Assembly (NCBI GenBank): GCA_015680685.1
Contig: MNCI01000177.1
Span: forward strand, 15,825 to 77,824
Length of the DNA stretch: 62,000 nucleotides
Direction of reading: 5' to 3'
From: Gnetum montanum
Lineage: Eukaryota; Streptophyta; Gnetopsida; Gnetales; Gnetaceae
Position numbers and translations under genes: made by a program. Under the pieces are notes generated by a model that saw nothing but the letters and a program-made list of their open reading frames with translations, searched no databases and was not told the DNA's origin. Below are positions 22,920 through 33,389 of this stretch, one piece after another; within the stretch, counting starts at the first letter, position 1, and every line of letters starts with the position of its first letter.

Positions 22920-25379
22920 CCTAGGCCCCTCATGATCTCCTATAACATTTGGTGCAAAGTCATACTTAACCTCTCTAATTCAAGTTGACCTACATATTTG
23001 TAACGATAAGAGAATCAAACATTGTATAGTTATTTCTATATAGAAAGATGATAAGGGGAAGAGGAGGAGGGGGAGGGGGGCTAGGTTTGGTGGGTGGGGG
23101 TTGCGGATTTGGGGAGGGGGGATGGTTGATATGTGTGTGGGGAGGAGAGCAGGGATGGGGGGAGAGTGGGGGGCAAAGAATTGGTGCTTTATTATTCCTT
23201 GGAAACACCAAGCCAAAGTGAATTTTCTAATACTTAAGTATCACAAAGGGATAGCTCAAAGTATTTCATGGTCCCCAAACCTTGGGAAGAAACCATAGGT
23301 AATGTTGACCTTGAGACTTTTTTGACAATTCTTCTCTATACAAAAGAAGTAATGATCCTAGAGTAGAGCCTAGGATAAGCTTCAATAGTATACTTCTCAT
23401 ACAAGATCAAACTTTTTCAAATTTGAAGAGTGGCCCATCTCTAATGAAGTTTAGCTTAAAGAAAAGTACCAACCCTAAAGACCTATTACACTCCTCTAAC
23501 CAAATCCTTACATGAAATATTAGGAATAATTGGTGAAATCCAAGAAACCATCCGTACTTAATGACAAGAGAGATAATGTTAACCCAAAGGACAAACATCA
23601 CTAAGGGATCCCTTAAATTCATTCCTTATCAAGTCTAAGAGACTATTCCTCCTATATAGTCTCATACCTATGTAAGAGAATGTGCTCCTCTCTTACAAGT
23701 CTAGCCAAGACCTTCCAAATGGCTACTTGACACTTATCAATGAGATGCTCTTTTTTTATATATATTCAATTTGAAGACTCACCAAGATTTTTTTTTAGCC
23801 CTAGCAATGAACTTGTGAGACCTCATCTTAGAGAGTGTATGCTTCATGGGAGTTTTACCTCAACAAGTAAACCTAAAATTTGCTATAACCCTAGGTTCTT
23901 CATCTAGCCTTAAGACCAAGAAGTCTCACCAGATTAACTAATGAAGTATCAGATAACCAAGTCAATATGAAATCCATTATTTTTAGATCATAAACTCATG
24001 CTAGTAGGAAGGAAGAAACATGAAGTCCTCCTCCTAAATAAGGTCCATTAGTAGACCAATTATCATAACCTCGCTATCATAAGAAAAATCAACATCATAA
24101 TTCATCCTGCCATTGTGGAACAATACATCCATCTCTATTCTAATGGATAAGGTTTAATTTAATAAGAAACTTCTCTAATTTGCAACTGAGAGATCTCATA
24201 CACTCATTACCATCTTAAAATCTCAAGTATGTACAACATATAATTTAACTACTTAGATGTTAAAATGAACTAAGGACAGTCAAAGGATTGGCCCTAGAAT
24301 GGTTCTCATCTCAAGCCATTTGATATTGCAATAATACACAACAAAAGGGAAAATAATTGGATGTTTACTAATAATATTTGACCACTTTGCCACAGGAAAT
24401 AAGACCAGCATCATTCTTCTTTAAGTATTTTTGAATGAAGAAAAGAACTTAGCATACTCCCATAGGATAGGTCTTTGCCATAGAATTTAGGGGACAATTG
24501 ATTCATTGGGATTTATAACTCTTAGCATACTAGAAAGAGTTGAACAACATAACTGACCACTAGGGAATTATGTTATTGTCAAGTTGAATAAAGGACTTGA
24601 GAGATTGCCATTGTGAGGTTTCACCCTAAACTAAATCCACTATCTAATCTACATCATATCTATCATACATGCCAAGGAAAAGCTATAAAAAGAAGATTAA
24701 ATAAGATAGAGGAAAAATAATTGAAGATGATTTGAAAAAAAATTACAAATAAACAAAGATCTAACTTTTCATAGAGGTGAATGACCAAAAAAAAATCATG
24801 TAATTGACCCCATTATGTTTGAACAAGGCTAGGATGATGATAATTAATATTTGTACTTGTGCCATAGGAAATATTTATTCATCAAGTCAAATAGCTCATA
24901 TGACAATTTTGTCCTTATCTAAGAAAAATAACGTTAGCTCAAAGATCAAAACTAATATTAAAAAGCAGACTATAATTAATGGTGTAGATTCTTGATATAA
25001 AGTTAATATTAAATGACAAAGTAATGGTGATGCAAAATATGTACCACCATTTTCTTGTATTTTTCCAAATGCTAGTATTTCACCATAACTTTCTATTTTA
25101 AAATCTATTTACTATTTTAAGTTAAAGCATATATGTTAATAGTGACATAAATGTTGTTAGGATAGGGGTTATCCTCCCAACCAACAAATAATTTTCCTCT
25201 TTATAATTTATCAAAAATATTAATTATTATGTTGTATACTTGAGGAGACATTGCTATAATTAAAAAGATTTTTTTCATATTTTTTGTTGTCTACTCAGTG
25301 TTAAGCCTATGATGTACTTTGGGTACTTTTTACTTATTATCAATATTATTTTTATGGGTTGACGCACTTTGTCTTTGTC
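22920..25379. other. No recognisable gene; G-rich patch at 23055-23175
   Basis: Decayed AT-rich sequence with short frames only. The plus strand is strikingly G-rich at 23055-23175 (runs of GGGGAGG type); its complement gives Pro-rich minus-strand frames at 22980-23216, which I treat as a composition effect. The minus-strand 71-codon frame at 23407-23622 has no known motif. Part may be the downstream portion of the LINE remnant that begins at 25380, but I could not find an RT box. Confidence 0.45.
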
Positions 25380-26060
25380 TAACAAAATCTCTCTTATTAG
25401 TTTGAATCCAATTTTTATGACCTAAGAGTCTATGGTGATTTTTAAGTCTTCAATAAACTTTTAGCTATTCTTCATTCTTCATCAAACCATTATTGATTAG
25501 TTGCATTCTTAATTTTGAAAATATTAAGGATAATTTTAGAGTTTTTGTAAGACTCATATTTGGATTCCAAATCTTTTGAATTTTATTTTGAAAATCCTCA
25601 TTCTTTTTAGCATTTATTCTGATGTAATTTTACCTTAAAGAGAAATAATAATATTCAATTATTTCTTCACCTACTTCAAACATTTGATGCTACTAACATT
25701 CTATAGGCTAGAAAGAAAAAAATCAATAGTCAAGCTATATTGTAGTCCTACAAAAGTGAAGCAAGTTGATGTTGGATACTTATTGATGTTATTTAAAACT
25801 AATAGATCTAGTCCTTGTCTACAATCTAATAAATGATTTCTCTTGTGATTGACTTGCTTATCTTTAGAGCATCAATTTCATTCTACACTTTTCTCATATT
25901 CTAAAAGCCTTAAGGATTCTAATAGCTATTAAGAATATGATCAAAACTAATTCTAGTATTAAATTCACCCCAAAGAAAAATGTTTTATCTAGAAGTAAAA
26001 CTAGTAGCATCTACATTAATGGATTAGGATGGAAAATGTTCCCATAAACCTTGTTGTTCA
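25380..26060 (-). pseudogene. LINE-type endonuclease remnant
   Basis: On the minus strand, near 25975-25950, the frame reads FLWGEFNTRI, as in the GGDFN box of LINE apurinic endonucleases. It is followed at about 25865-25715 by a long clean stretch (NHKRNHLLDCRQGLDLLVLNN, then TCFTFVG and SLTIDFF), matching the endonuclease pattern of LLD..., L.ILN and S.IDY. Near 25490-25470 comes WFDEE, a stop and RIAKSL, like the WFDEECR segment between endonuclease and RT. Frames shift and stops occur. No poly-A tail or target duplication was identified. It is a dead non-LTR retrotransposon piece. Confidence 0.6.
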
Positions 26061-27340
26061 TAGAGAGTAGCTTCTATATGTGCAAAGTGGCAATAAGCAA
26101 AGAATAAAAATAATTTTTTTGTAATATTTTTAGCCAAATATATTGACTATATTGATCTATCATTTTTATTTGAACTTTCTTATGAAGAGAGTTTTGAATC
26201 AAAATGATCAAACCTCCAAATGGTCTTTAAAAATGTGTATTTCTTTTATAAGGAACAGAAAAATTTAAAATAAAAAATTTTGTAAAGTTTTTAGTTTCCC
26301 ATGTCTCAGCAATACTAAAAAGGTCAAATTTATTAAAGATATATTATATAATATCTTCACTTTATGTACTATTGATATATTATTAAAGATATATTATATA
26401 ACACTTCCACTTTATCTACTATTGACCTATAGATGTTGACAAAAAGATATTAAAGTTATTGTTGATGATGAAAACTCCTAATCAAAATAGCCAAATTTTC
26501 AAATAGTCTTTCAAAATCCACATTTAGGATACCCTATATCTTCCTTATGAAGTTCTCTAATTCTACTTTTCACAAAATTTCCAAAATTCCCTAATTCATC
26601 AACATTAGCATTATGTATAACCCACATACCTTAGAACAAAAAGATGCCCTAAGTAACCTTCTATAAAAGCTACATGCTACATTTTTTACAAGTTCCTCTT
26701 TTTTACACGAAGTTTCCAAGATTCTTACGCCCATGTGTAGCACAGCCACATTTTTTATTCCCAAAACTTAAAGTTAAGAAGATGCCTTATTAAGAGTCGC
26801 CAACAACTCATACACGGCTTTGCTGTCCACACAATTTAGCGAAGACGCATTCCACTTTCCCTGCACTCATTGACGTGACCGCTGCTGCTTTTTGAAATTT
26901 GCCATTAATGGGACCCTCGTATCTTTTCCAATGTCATGGTTCAAATAGCCATGATTAACCATACCAACCCAAAAACTTTAGCATGTGGTCACCGACCCTG
27001 AGACAGATCTAGAAACCAGAAAAAAAAAACGTTACATTATTTTTCATCTCAAAGGTGATTGTTTACATACTTTTGGTCCTTGCAAGTGTTTATTTGAATG
27101 AATACATAATTTAGCTTTAATATAAACTAAATCTTGATGGGCCATCTCTACGTGGTCTCTACTCCTTTACACTAGTAAAATATATGACTTAAACAAGATA
27201 AAGGATTAATTTTAATACTTTAAATTTATTTTAATTATCACCGTCTTGTAGGTTTTGCCCCTTCTAACCCGAGGGATGAAGGGTAATTTTTGAGTTGAAC
27301 CATTCCTACTCAAGGTACTTTTCAACATACCCTTTTTTAT
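26061..27340. other. Upstream region of the NLR gene, no gene seen
   Basis: AT-rich, with a tandem duplication near 26330-26420 (the TATTAAAGATATATTATATAA unit twice, each copy followed by a CACTTTAT-type match). From about 26700 the sequence becomes less AT-rich as the NLR promoter is approached. No long frame. Confidence 0.5.
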
Positions 27341-27349
27341 TATAAAAAG
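27341..27349 (+). promoter_or_regulatory. TATA box of the NLR gene
   Basis: TATAAAAAG at 27341 predicts transcription starting at about 27370-27380. That would put the upstream in-frame ATG at 27368 at or before the cap site and leave a leader of about 110 nt to the ATG at 27485. Confidence 0.6.
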
Positions 27350-27398
27350 GCGGACCCTGCAAATTGTATGCCTGCCTCCATTGCTGTGTGCTTATCTG

Positions 27399-27449
27399 AT
27401 GCTGGAGGAGGCTCTGTGTTCTGTGGTTGTAGTGATTATTGGTGCTTAG
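27399..27449 (+). promoter_or_regulatory. Upstream ORF in the predicted NLR leader
   Basis: ATG at 27399 opens a 16-codon frame ending in TAG at 27447-27449, in a different frame from the NLR and 35 nt before its ATG at 27485. If the TATA-based start is right, ribosomes meet this ORF first, and it could damp translation. Seen directly; the role is inference. Confidence 0.45.
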
Positions 27450-27484
27450 GTTGCTGGTGCACAAGGTTTGCCTTTTCCAAAAAT

Positions 27485-30277
27485 ATGGAAATAGCCGTGG
27501 CTGTAATCCAAGTTCCGATACATGGCATCCTTAACATAATCGATCAGAAGATCAAGGCTGAAGCATCTCTTATATTTAATTTTTCTGCGGATTTTGGTCT
27601 TCTGAAGCAGAGGGTCGAGTACCTGCAGTTGTACCTTGAAGATGCATCCGACCAGATCCTTCATGCACCTAAGTCAAAGCGTTTTCAAAGATGGGTAACC
27701 GACCTTCGCGATGCAGCAATGGATGCAGAGGATCTTGTCGAAATCTGCTCACTGCAGTTAGAAAATGATGACAACCAGAGGAAAGGTATTTCTTCCTGTA
27801 TTTTCTGTGTTCCTTTTTCATGGTTAAGTAAAAAGGTCAGGCAGTTAGTATCGTATCGTAAGATAGGAAAACAGATCAAGCAGATTAATGCTAGATTGAG
27901 TCATTTAAGAAACCAGGCAGATGAGTTTGGTATTCGGCAAAAGGAGAATGTTGTAAATGCTTCATCGCCTGATGATGAGGTTGCAGAGTTGCGGTTGGAG
28001 GCAAAGTCTTTAGATAATGAAAGTACCTCTGTAGATATTGAGCACAAGAAGAATGAAATTTTGTCTTTAATTGATAAGCATAGAGTAGTGGCCGTCGTGG
28101 GAATGGGCGGCAGTGGTAAAACACGGCTGCTCAAACATGTGTTTCAATCTTTGGAATCAAGTCGAAGGTATGACCAGTGTATTTGGCTGTGTCTTTCACA
28201 AAAGTTCACCATAGAAAAATTGCAGAGAGATGTGCTAGCGACTCTCGACATTAAAAATCCTGAGGGCAGTCAACCCATTCTTGCTGGCAAGGTACATGAC
28301 AAGCTAAAAAAAAAGAATTATGAGGTCGTGTTTGATGATATGTGGCCTTTATCTGAAACACAAGGAAACTACTGCCAAAGTGTGTTGGAGAAACTGAGAA
28401 AAATAGGATTGCCTGAACACCCTGGCTCAAGAACTCTAGTTTCAACTAGAGATGGTGAGCTAGCTTGCCAGTTAAGAGCTGAAATCTATAAAATGCCATT
28501 ACTGTCTACAGAGAAAAGCAGAGAGTTGCTGCTGAAGCATCTACCTCCACATTCGGAGGCTCTGATGACTAATGAAAATCTGGCATCATTGTTTGATGCA
28601 GTTTTGAGACGATGTGGTGGGTTACCTCTGGCTATTCTTGCAGCTGCAGGTGCTTTGAACTCCACGAATGTGAATGAATGCTGCTTCATTTTGCAGCAGA
28701 TGATGGCACGCAGTCTTACATCTTCATCAAGCAGTCTTACTTTAGCGCCAGATCCCCACGTTGTGACCATTAATGCTTTGGGACTCAGTTACAACGCTTT
28801 GAATTGCAGAGCCAAACTCTGTTTCGAATTTTTGGGTGTATTGGCTGAAGACGAGGCAATCTATGCAGACCATTTAGTTGCAATGTGGAAAGGTGAAAGA
28901 CTTGTGGAAGACAGAGGGCAGGGTATGAAGATCCTGATGCACCTTTGCCACAGATCTCTGTTGCAGCTTGAATATGATAATGATAGTGATGATCCACAAG
29001 ATTCAATGGTAAGGATGCATGATGTTGTACACGATCTGGCTGTTGGCAAGGCCCAACAAAGCGGAGGAGTGTTTGAAATTGAAGCGCTGCACAAGCAAAG
29101 CATTCGCAGAATATCATTGGCAAGGGTGCCTCTCGCTCCTGCTGTGACAAGTGTCTCCTGTCCGCGCTCTGTTCGCACTCTGCGTTTGACAGAGGATGAA
29201 AGTCTGACTGAGATTCCGTCCCAATTTTTAGCAAATGCATGCAATTTAAGAGTCTTAGACTTGTCAGGGAACACTAGTATTGAGAGATTACCAATAAATT
29301 GTTTTAAGAAGATGAGGCTGTTGAAGTTCCTGGATATAAGGGGAACAAAGATTGGAGAGGTACCAAAATGTGTGAGACATTTAACAGCTTTGGAATTCCT
29401 CGGCATAGACCTTGAGAGAGATGTGCCGGTGTGGATAGGAGAGTTGCAATGCCTTGATATTTTCACAGGTAGTAGTAGTAGTGGAAGTGGAATTTGGAAT
29501 AATGCCACGGTGGTGCCTATGCGGCGGCTACGGAATGTGGTCATTAAAATAAGAATTAAGAGCAGCAACACTAGCCGTGGCAGCAATGATAATAATAAGC
29601 CAGAATTGTGGTCATGGGATTCTTTTTATTCTCAATTGCGACACCTTGAGCAGGTTCGGCTTAGTGTTGAGGAATTTGAGGACGGTAAAACCCCGCCGTC
29701 CACTCTCCGGTATTTATATTTAGAAGCAGTGAGATACGGAAGAATGATAATGAGTATGCCAGATGAATGGCTTCTGCACCTTAATAACCTCCAACACCTG
29801 TCGCTATCGTTCATAAACTTTCCCAGTGCACCACCACCTCACTATGTGGGCCAGAGCCCCCTTTGCTATCTTGAGCTATCGAGTGTAAACTGTGACGAAT
29901 ACAGCGGCACGATTAGCCATCTTCCTCACCTCAAAATATTGAGAATGATTAGCAACCGCAGGTGCAAGAATCTGCCTGCAGAGTTCGGAAGAAGAGGGGC
30001 ATTTCCCAGTCTCACCACTCTTCACATCAACTACCTGCAGGAGTTGCGGACGCTGCCCGAGTTGGAGACTGGAGCCATGCCACGTTTGTCACGTTTCGAA
30101 TTATGGCATTGCATGAAATTGGAGGAGGGTGATGGTTGGAAAGAGAAGCTGCGCACGCTGCCAAAGACGGGTCGGTGTGATATTTGTGGAATTAAGGATG
30201 ATTTGCGGGAAGAGTTGGAAGGGGCATACAGAGACAGTAAAGTAAACAAACAAGCTATTTTTAATGTCACTTTTTAA
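27485..30277 (+). CDS. CC-NB-ARC-LRR (CNL-type NLR) disease-resistance protein, 930 aa
   Basis: Intracellular immune receptor: NLRs bind ATP/ADP and trigger defence when they sense pathogen effectors. The start chosen is the second in-frame Met (MEIAVAVIQ). The upstream 39 residues are Cys-rich, unlike an NLR N-terminus, and lie at the predicted cap site. Residues 1-150 form an Rx-type four-helix coiled coil (W70; AEDLVE at 81-86 in the EDVID position). NB-ARC: P-loop GMGGSGKT 206-213, kinase-2 VVFDDMW 281-287, RNBS-B GSRTLVSTRD 314-323, GGLPL 378-382, RNBS-D-like CFEFLGVLAED from 446, MHD 511-513. LRRs run from about 570 to 900 (LRVLDLSGN, LKFLDIRG and others). A Ser-rich loop lies near 408-415. 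Single exon, no stops, full family length. It is the only clean long frame in the window. Its specificity cannot be read from sequence. Confidence 0.95.
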   Translation: MEIAVAVIQVPIHGILNIIDQKIKAEASLIFNFSADFGLLKQRVEYLQLYLEDASDQILHAPKSKRFQRWVTDLRDAAMDAEDLVEICSLQLENDDNQRKGISSCIFCVPFSWLSKKVRQLVSYRKIGKQIKQINARLSHLRNQADEFGIRQKENVVNASSPDDEVAELRLEAKSLDNESTSVDIEHKKNEILSLIDKHRVVAVVGMGGSGKTRLLKHVFQSLESSRRYDQCIWLCLSQKFTIEKLQRDVLATLDIKNPEGSQPILAGKVHDKLKKKNYEVVFDDMWPLSETQGNYCQSVLEKLRKIGLPEHPGSRTLVSTRDGELACQLRAEIYKMPLLSTEKSRELLLKHLPPHSEALMTNENLASLFDAVLRRCGGLPLAILAAAGALNSTNVNECCFILQQMMARSLTSSSSSLTLAPDPHVVTINALGLSYNALNCRAKLCFEFLGVLAEDEAIYADHLVAMWKGERLVEDRGQGMKILMHLCHRSLLQLEYDNDSDDPQDSMVRMHDVVHDLAVGKAQQSGGVFEIEALHKQSIRRISLARVPLAPAVTSVSCPRSVRTLRLTEDESLTEIPSQFLANACNLRVLDLSGNTSIERLPINCFKKMRLLKFLDIRGTKIGEVPKCVRHLTALEFLGIDLERDVPVWIGELQCLDIFTGSSSSGSGIWNNATVVPMRRLRNVVIKIRIKSSNTSRGSNDNNKPELWSWDSFYSQLRHLEQVRLSVEEFEDGKTPPSTLRYLYLEAVRYGRMIMSMPDEWLLHLNNLQHLSLSFINFPSAPPPHYVGQSPLCYLELSSVNCDEYSGTISHLPHLKILRMISNRRCKNLPAEFGRRGAFPSLTTLHINYLQELRTLPELETGAMPRLSRFELWHCMKLEEGDGWKEKLRTLPKTGRCDICGIKDDLREELEGAYRDSKVNKQAIFNVTF

Positions 30278-30530
30278 GCTATTTTTTGTGGAAAGTTATT
30301 AGGCTTACTATTTTATATTATATTTGGAAACGAAGATGCAATGTTCTATTTCAAAAGAGAGAATATTCTAACAAATGTTTGCTTACCAGGTTGAAGAAGT
30401 TGCAGATCTTTCATCTCACCTATTTTCAACTCACATCTCAAGCATCCAAGTTCAATCTGGATAGTCATCAATTGGTTCATCTCTTGCAGCTATGGGAAAG
30501 ACTCGTGTGTTCCAATTACACTTAGCATCA
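30278..30530 (+). pseudogene. Possible LINE 3' fragment next to the NLR stop
   Basis: The plus-strand frame 30286-30525 reads VIRLTILYYIWKRRCNVLFQK, resembling the segment after the RT zinc finger of plant LINEs (pattern ...IW..RN...F). It begins nine bases after the NLR stop codon and ends without other motifs. It may supply the start of the NLR 3' untranslated region. Alternatively it is a chance frame. Confidence 0.35.
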
Positions 30531-31870
30531 GTAATCTCTGCAAGGAAGCTTTTCCTTTTTATTATGTGGAGTCACCATTGGAACTCTTTCTATCCTTAAT
30601 TGAGAGCTCTTTGCCTGATCTAATTCTATGTCATTCTATTTTGTAACAAGCGAGTCTGTGGTCTGTGCGGACATTTGATTGTGCCCCAACTTGGGTTTCC
30701 TCCTTTAATACTTATTTATTTCTAATATGTTTCCCGAGTGTCATTCACGATGCTCTCAATTTCCCTTTCCTTTAACCCTGACTTATTCAAATTGTTGTAA
30801 TTGATGCACCTTTAATTTCAATAAAACTTCTTTTCGGAGTCCAACACACCCCCCCCACACTTTTTAAGCTACTTGTTTCTCACAAAATTTTTGTGTATTT
30901 TATATATATGCATTTCATATTCAGCATTTATGGTTTGCATCAACTTCAAGTTTCAGTTGGAATTGATTTTATGCATTTTGACAACCATTCTATTTGCATT
31001 AAATTTTGTTACACATGGTTTATTTGTTATGGTATATGGTTTCTAAACAAATACAAGGTTAATCCTAATTAGAACTATTTAGTAAGTATATATTATTAGA
31101 GTGTAATAATTGGATCTACTTAAGCAAAGTATTAAATATGATGTAATTAAATAATAGATAAAGTGCTTGTTTCCCAATTTCAAGACCTAGGTTCCAGCCT
31201 AGGTACAAGTAGTCAAAGAGCTTAGGTTTTCACTCATCTACCAACCCTCTTGAGACTTGCTTAATAGGATGACCACTAATACAACAGATGATACTCCATC
31301 TATTAAATAACATGTTAGACATTTCAAAAAATAAAACATAAAAAAACACATGGCCAACAAAAGTAGTTAAATATAACAATGGATTAGACAACAAAGCCAA
31401 TGGGTGTACTAAGATGTACCACCTAAATACACTAATTGAATATAATTAAGAAATATATCAATACAAATTTTCATCTTAACATAAAGTTTAATTCATTAAC
31501 AAATAAACACTAGAAGTAGTTCGTTATAGAAAAAACAAATTATTATCTATATTACTGATCAAGACTTGTTGCACAAAATAACTACCACTAATAACCCTCC
31601 AAATTATCATTGCAATGTTGAGATATTTTTCTGCCAAACTGATTTTTGTTTCGATAAACATGTTTATTACATGCTATTTCAAAGATTTGCATTCATGCAA
31701 AATAAGGGTAAGAACAAGACTGTTATTTAAGAGGACATCAAAGGTGAGCTTTTTGTTTGGGGACACAAATAAAAGCATACTCCAACAGAGGATACGATCA
31801 TAGTTCCAAAAATTGAATGCAATGCAAAAATGAAGCATGTGGAGTACCTACAAACCAAATGGAAAGTAAT
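30531..31870. other. NLR 3' flank, no gene seen
   Basis: AT-rich. It includes a C-run at about 30848-30857 and the sequence AAGACCTAGGTTCCAGCC near 31183, which resembles a pol III B box but has no A box at a fitting distance. The 62-codon frame at 31615-31803 has no motif. Confidence 0.45.
30820..30825 (+). terminator. Candidate polyadenylation signal of the NLR gene
   Basis: AATAAA about 540 bp after the stop codon, with T-rich sequence around it. It would give a long but reasonable 3' untranslated region. Other weaker signals exist nearer the stop. Confidence 0.35.
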
Positions 31871-32359
31871 TGATAAAATCATATAAAGTCAAAGATGCAA
31901 TATCGTATCTACGATATTGTAGCTCTTCCTATGTTATTGTAGATACAATGTAGTTGGTCTTGGTCTTCACTATAAATACCAATCCACTGTTGTATCAAAC
32001 AAACAACTTTGGTTCAACACTTAGGCAAATTCTTGCAGTTTATTTTCTTGATTTTACACTTAGCAATATAGTGAATGCCTGCAGAGTGGTGTTAAGCAAT
32101 CATATGGAATCTGTGTTCAAATGAATTATTCTTGGACACAATTCATGATCGAAAATAAAAATCAAGATTATTTTCCACCATTGCAACATTCTACTTAGTT
32201 TACTTTACTTTTACCTAGTTTATGTTTCTTACTTAGTTTAATTGTTACCTTTTAATATGTTTACTTTGATTAAGTCATTTACTATTTCTAAGTACTTTAC
32301 TTTTTCATTGTTCATTAGTATGATAATATAAGTACGACTTGTTTTGAATATATAAGTGT
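31871..32359 (+). repeat. 5' LTR of the outer gypsy element, first part
   Basis: Probable start TGATAAAATC at 31871. Near 31900 is the U3 pair GCAATATCGT...ACGATATTG, a decayed form of the palindromes in other LTRs, followed by a TATAAATA signal near 31972. The LTR is interrupted after AGTGT (32355-32359) by element B and resumes at 38241. The joined length is about 910 bp, as in related LTRs. The start is less certain than the end. Confidence 0.6.
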
Positions 32360-33248
32360 TGATGAAGTGCTATATAGTTGATGTGTCAACTAGGCCGCGT
32401 ATACGGGGCCTCGTATACATGGCCGTGTCGACGCAGGCCCGTTGACATAGCCTTCCTGCATCGACGTGGCCCCGTTTACGCAGCCACCTATCCCGGCCTA
32501 TAAATAAGAGGGCCTTCCACATCATTTAGACATCCTTTTAGTAGTTGTAGTGAAGCCCTTACATTTTGTTTCCGTAGGAGTTAGATTATTTTCCCAGTGC
32601 ATGCTGATAGTATGATGCTTTTAATTGTACAACACCTTTATTCGAGTGTGACGTACTTGGACGCACACATGACCAGAAATAAAGATCGAGATTACTTCAT
32701 CATTGCAGCATTCACTTAGTTTTAATTTTTAATTATTTTTGTTAATTGTTATTGTTATTTATTGTTTTCTTAGTTAATATTTCTTTATCATCATTTAATA
32801 TTCTTGTTGTTAACTACGGAATGAGTACGACTTAATCACGAGCATCTAAGTGTGACTACTTGGTAACCCAGTAGCGTACCTAGGATCTACGCTTGGTAAT
32901 CCTAGTAGTAGTTGTGCACGAGGTCCAAGGTGTGTATGGATGATTAAGGAATGGATGCTCATCACACTTAGGCTAGCTTAGACTCATTTTCTATTGCGCA
33001 TTAGTTTAATCAAGATTATTTTCCATTATCTCTAGGAGTAGCATTAGTCTAGGATCACATCATACGCCTCACTTTGGACTAAACCATACATGACAAAGCA
33101 AATACTAGTCCAGGTGGAAAGACAATGAATTTTGATCAACGTGTAACGATTTAGATACCACAACTAGCCTGTCCACAGAGTTTGACTGGATCGCACATGA
33201 ACGCTTGTATTCGTATGGTTGAGTGTAGGGGTACCTCGCTACTCATCA
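32360..33248 (+). repeat. 5' LTR of element B
   Basis: Begins TGATGAAGTGC and ends ACTCATCA. U3 has GC-rich GTATAC-centred palindromes and CGTGTCGACGC before TATAAATA near 32500. R/U5 carries the TTGGTAACCCAGTAG repeat and ends with the shared GTAGGGGTACC block. Confidence 0.92.
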
Positions 33249-33249
33249 T

Positions 33250-33267
33250 TGGCACCATTGTCGAGAA
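33250..33267 (+). promoter_or_regulatory. tRNA-Asp-like primer binding site of element B
   Basis: TGGCACCATTGTCGAGAA, one base after the LTR. Compared with the Athila-type site TGGCGCCGTTGCCGGGGA, the differences are all transitions (A for G or T for C). It is the best-preserved primer site in the window. Confidence 0.8.
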
Positions 33268-33389
33268 TGGTGCTAGTTATCTAGATTAGTTATATCATAC
33301 AAGGTCATTGTATAGAAATTAACGATACATCTTTTAGCAAGAAATAATTATAAAAAAGTCACATCTAAATTCACACACGGTTCACAACC

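Noticed and set aside
22980-23216. Pro-rich minus-strand frames that look like extensin-type proteins
   Set aside because: They arise from a G-rich low-complexity patch on the other strand and lack a signal peptide or repeated motif.
27368-27484. N-terminal 39-residue extension of the NLR from the first ATG
   Set aside because: Cys-rich, unlike NLR N-termini, and it begins at or before the cap site predicted from the TATA box.
28785-29586. Long minus-strand frames of 151 and 241 codons opposite the NLR
   Set aside because: They are the antisense shadows of a real coding region; no motif and no conserved start.
31180-31215. SINE or tRNA-like B-box sequence AGGTTCCAGCC
   Set aside because: No A box at the right distance and no cloverleaf could be drawn by eye.
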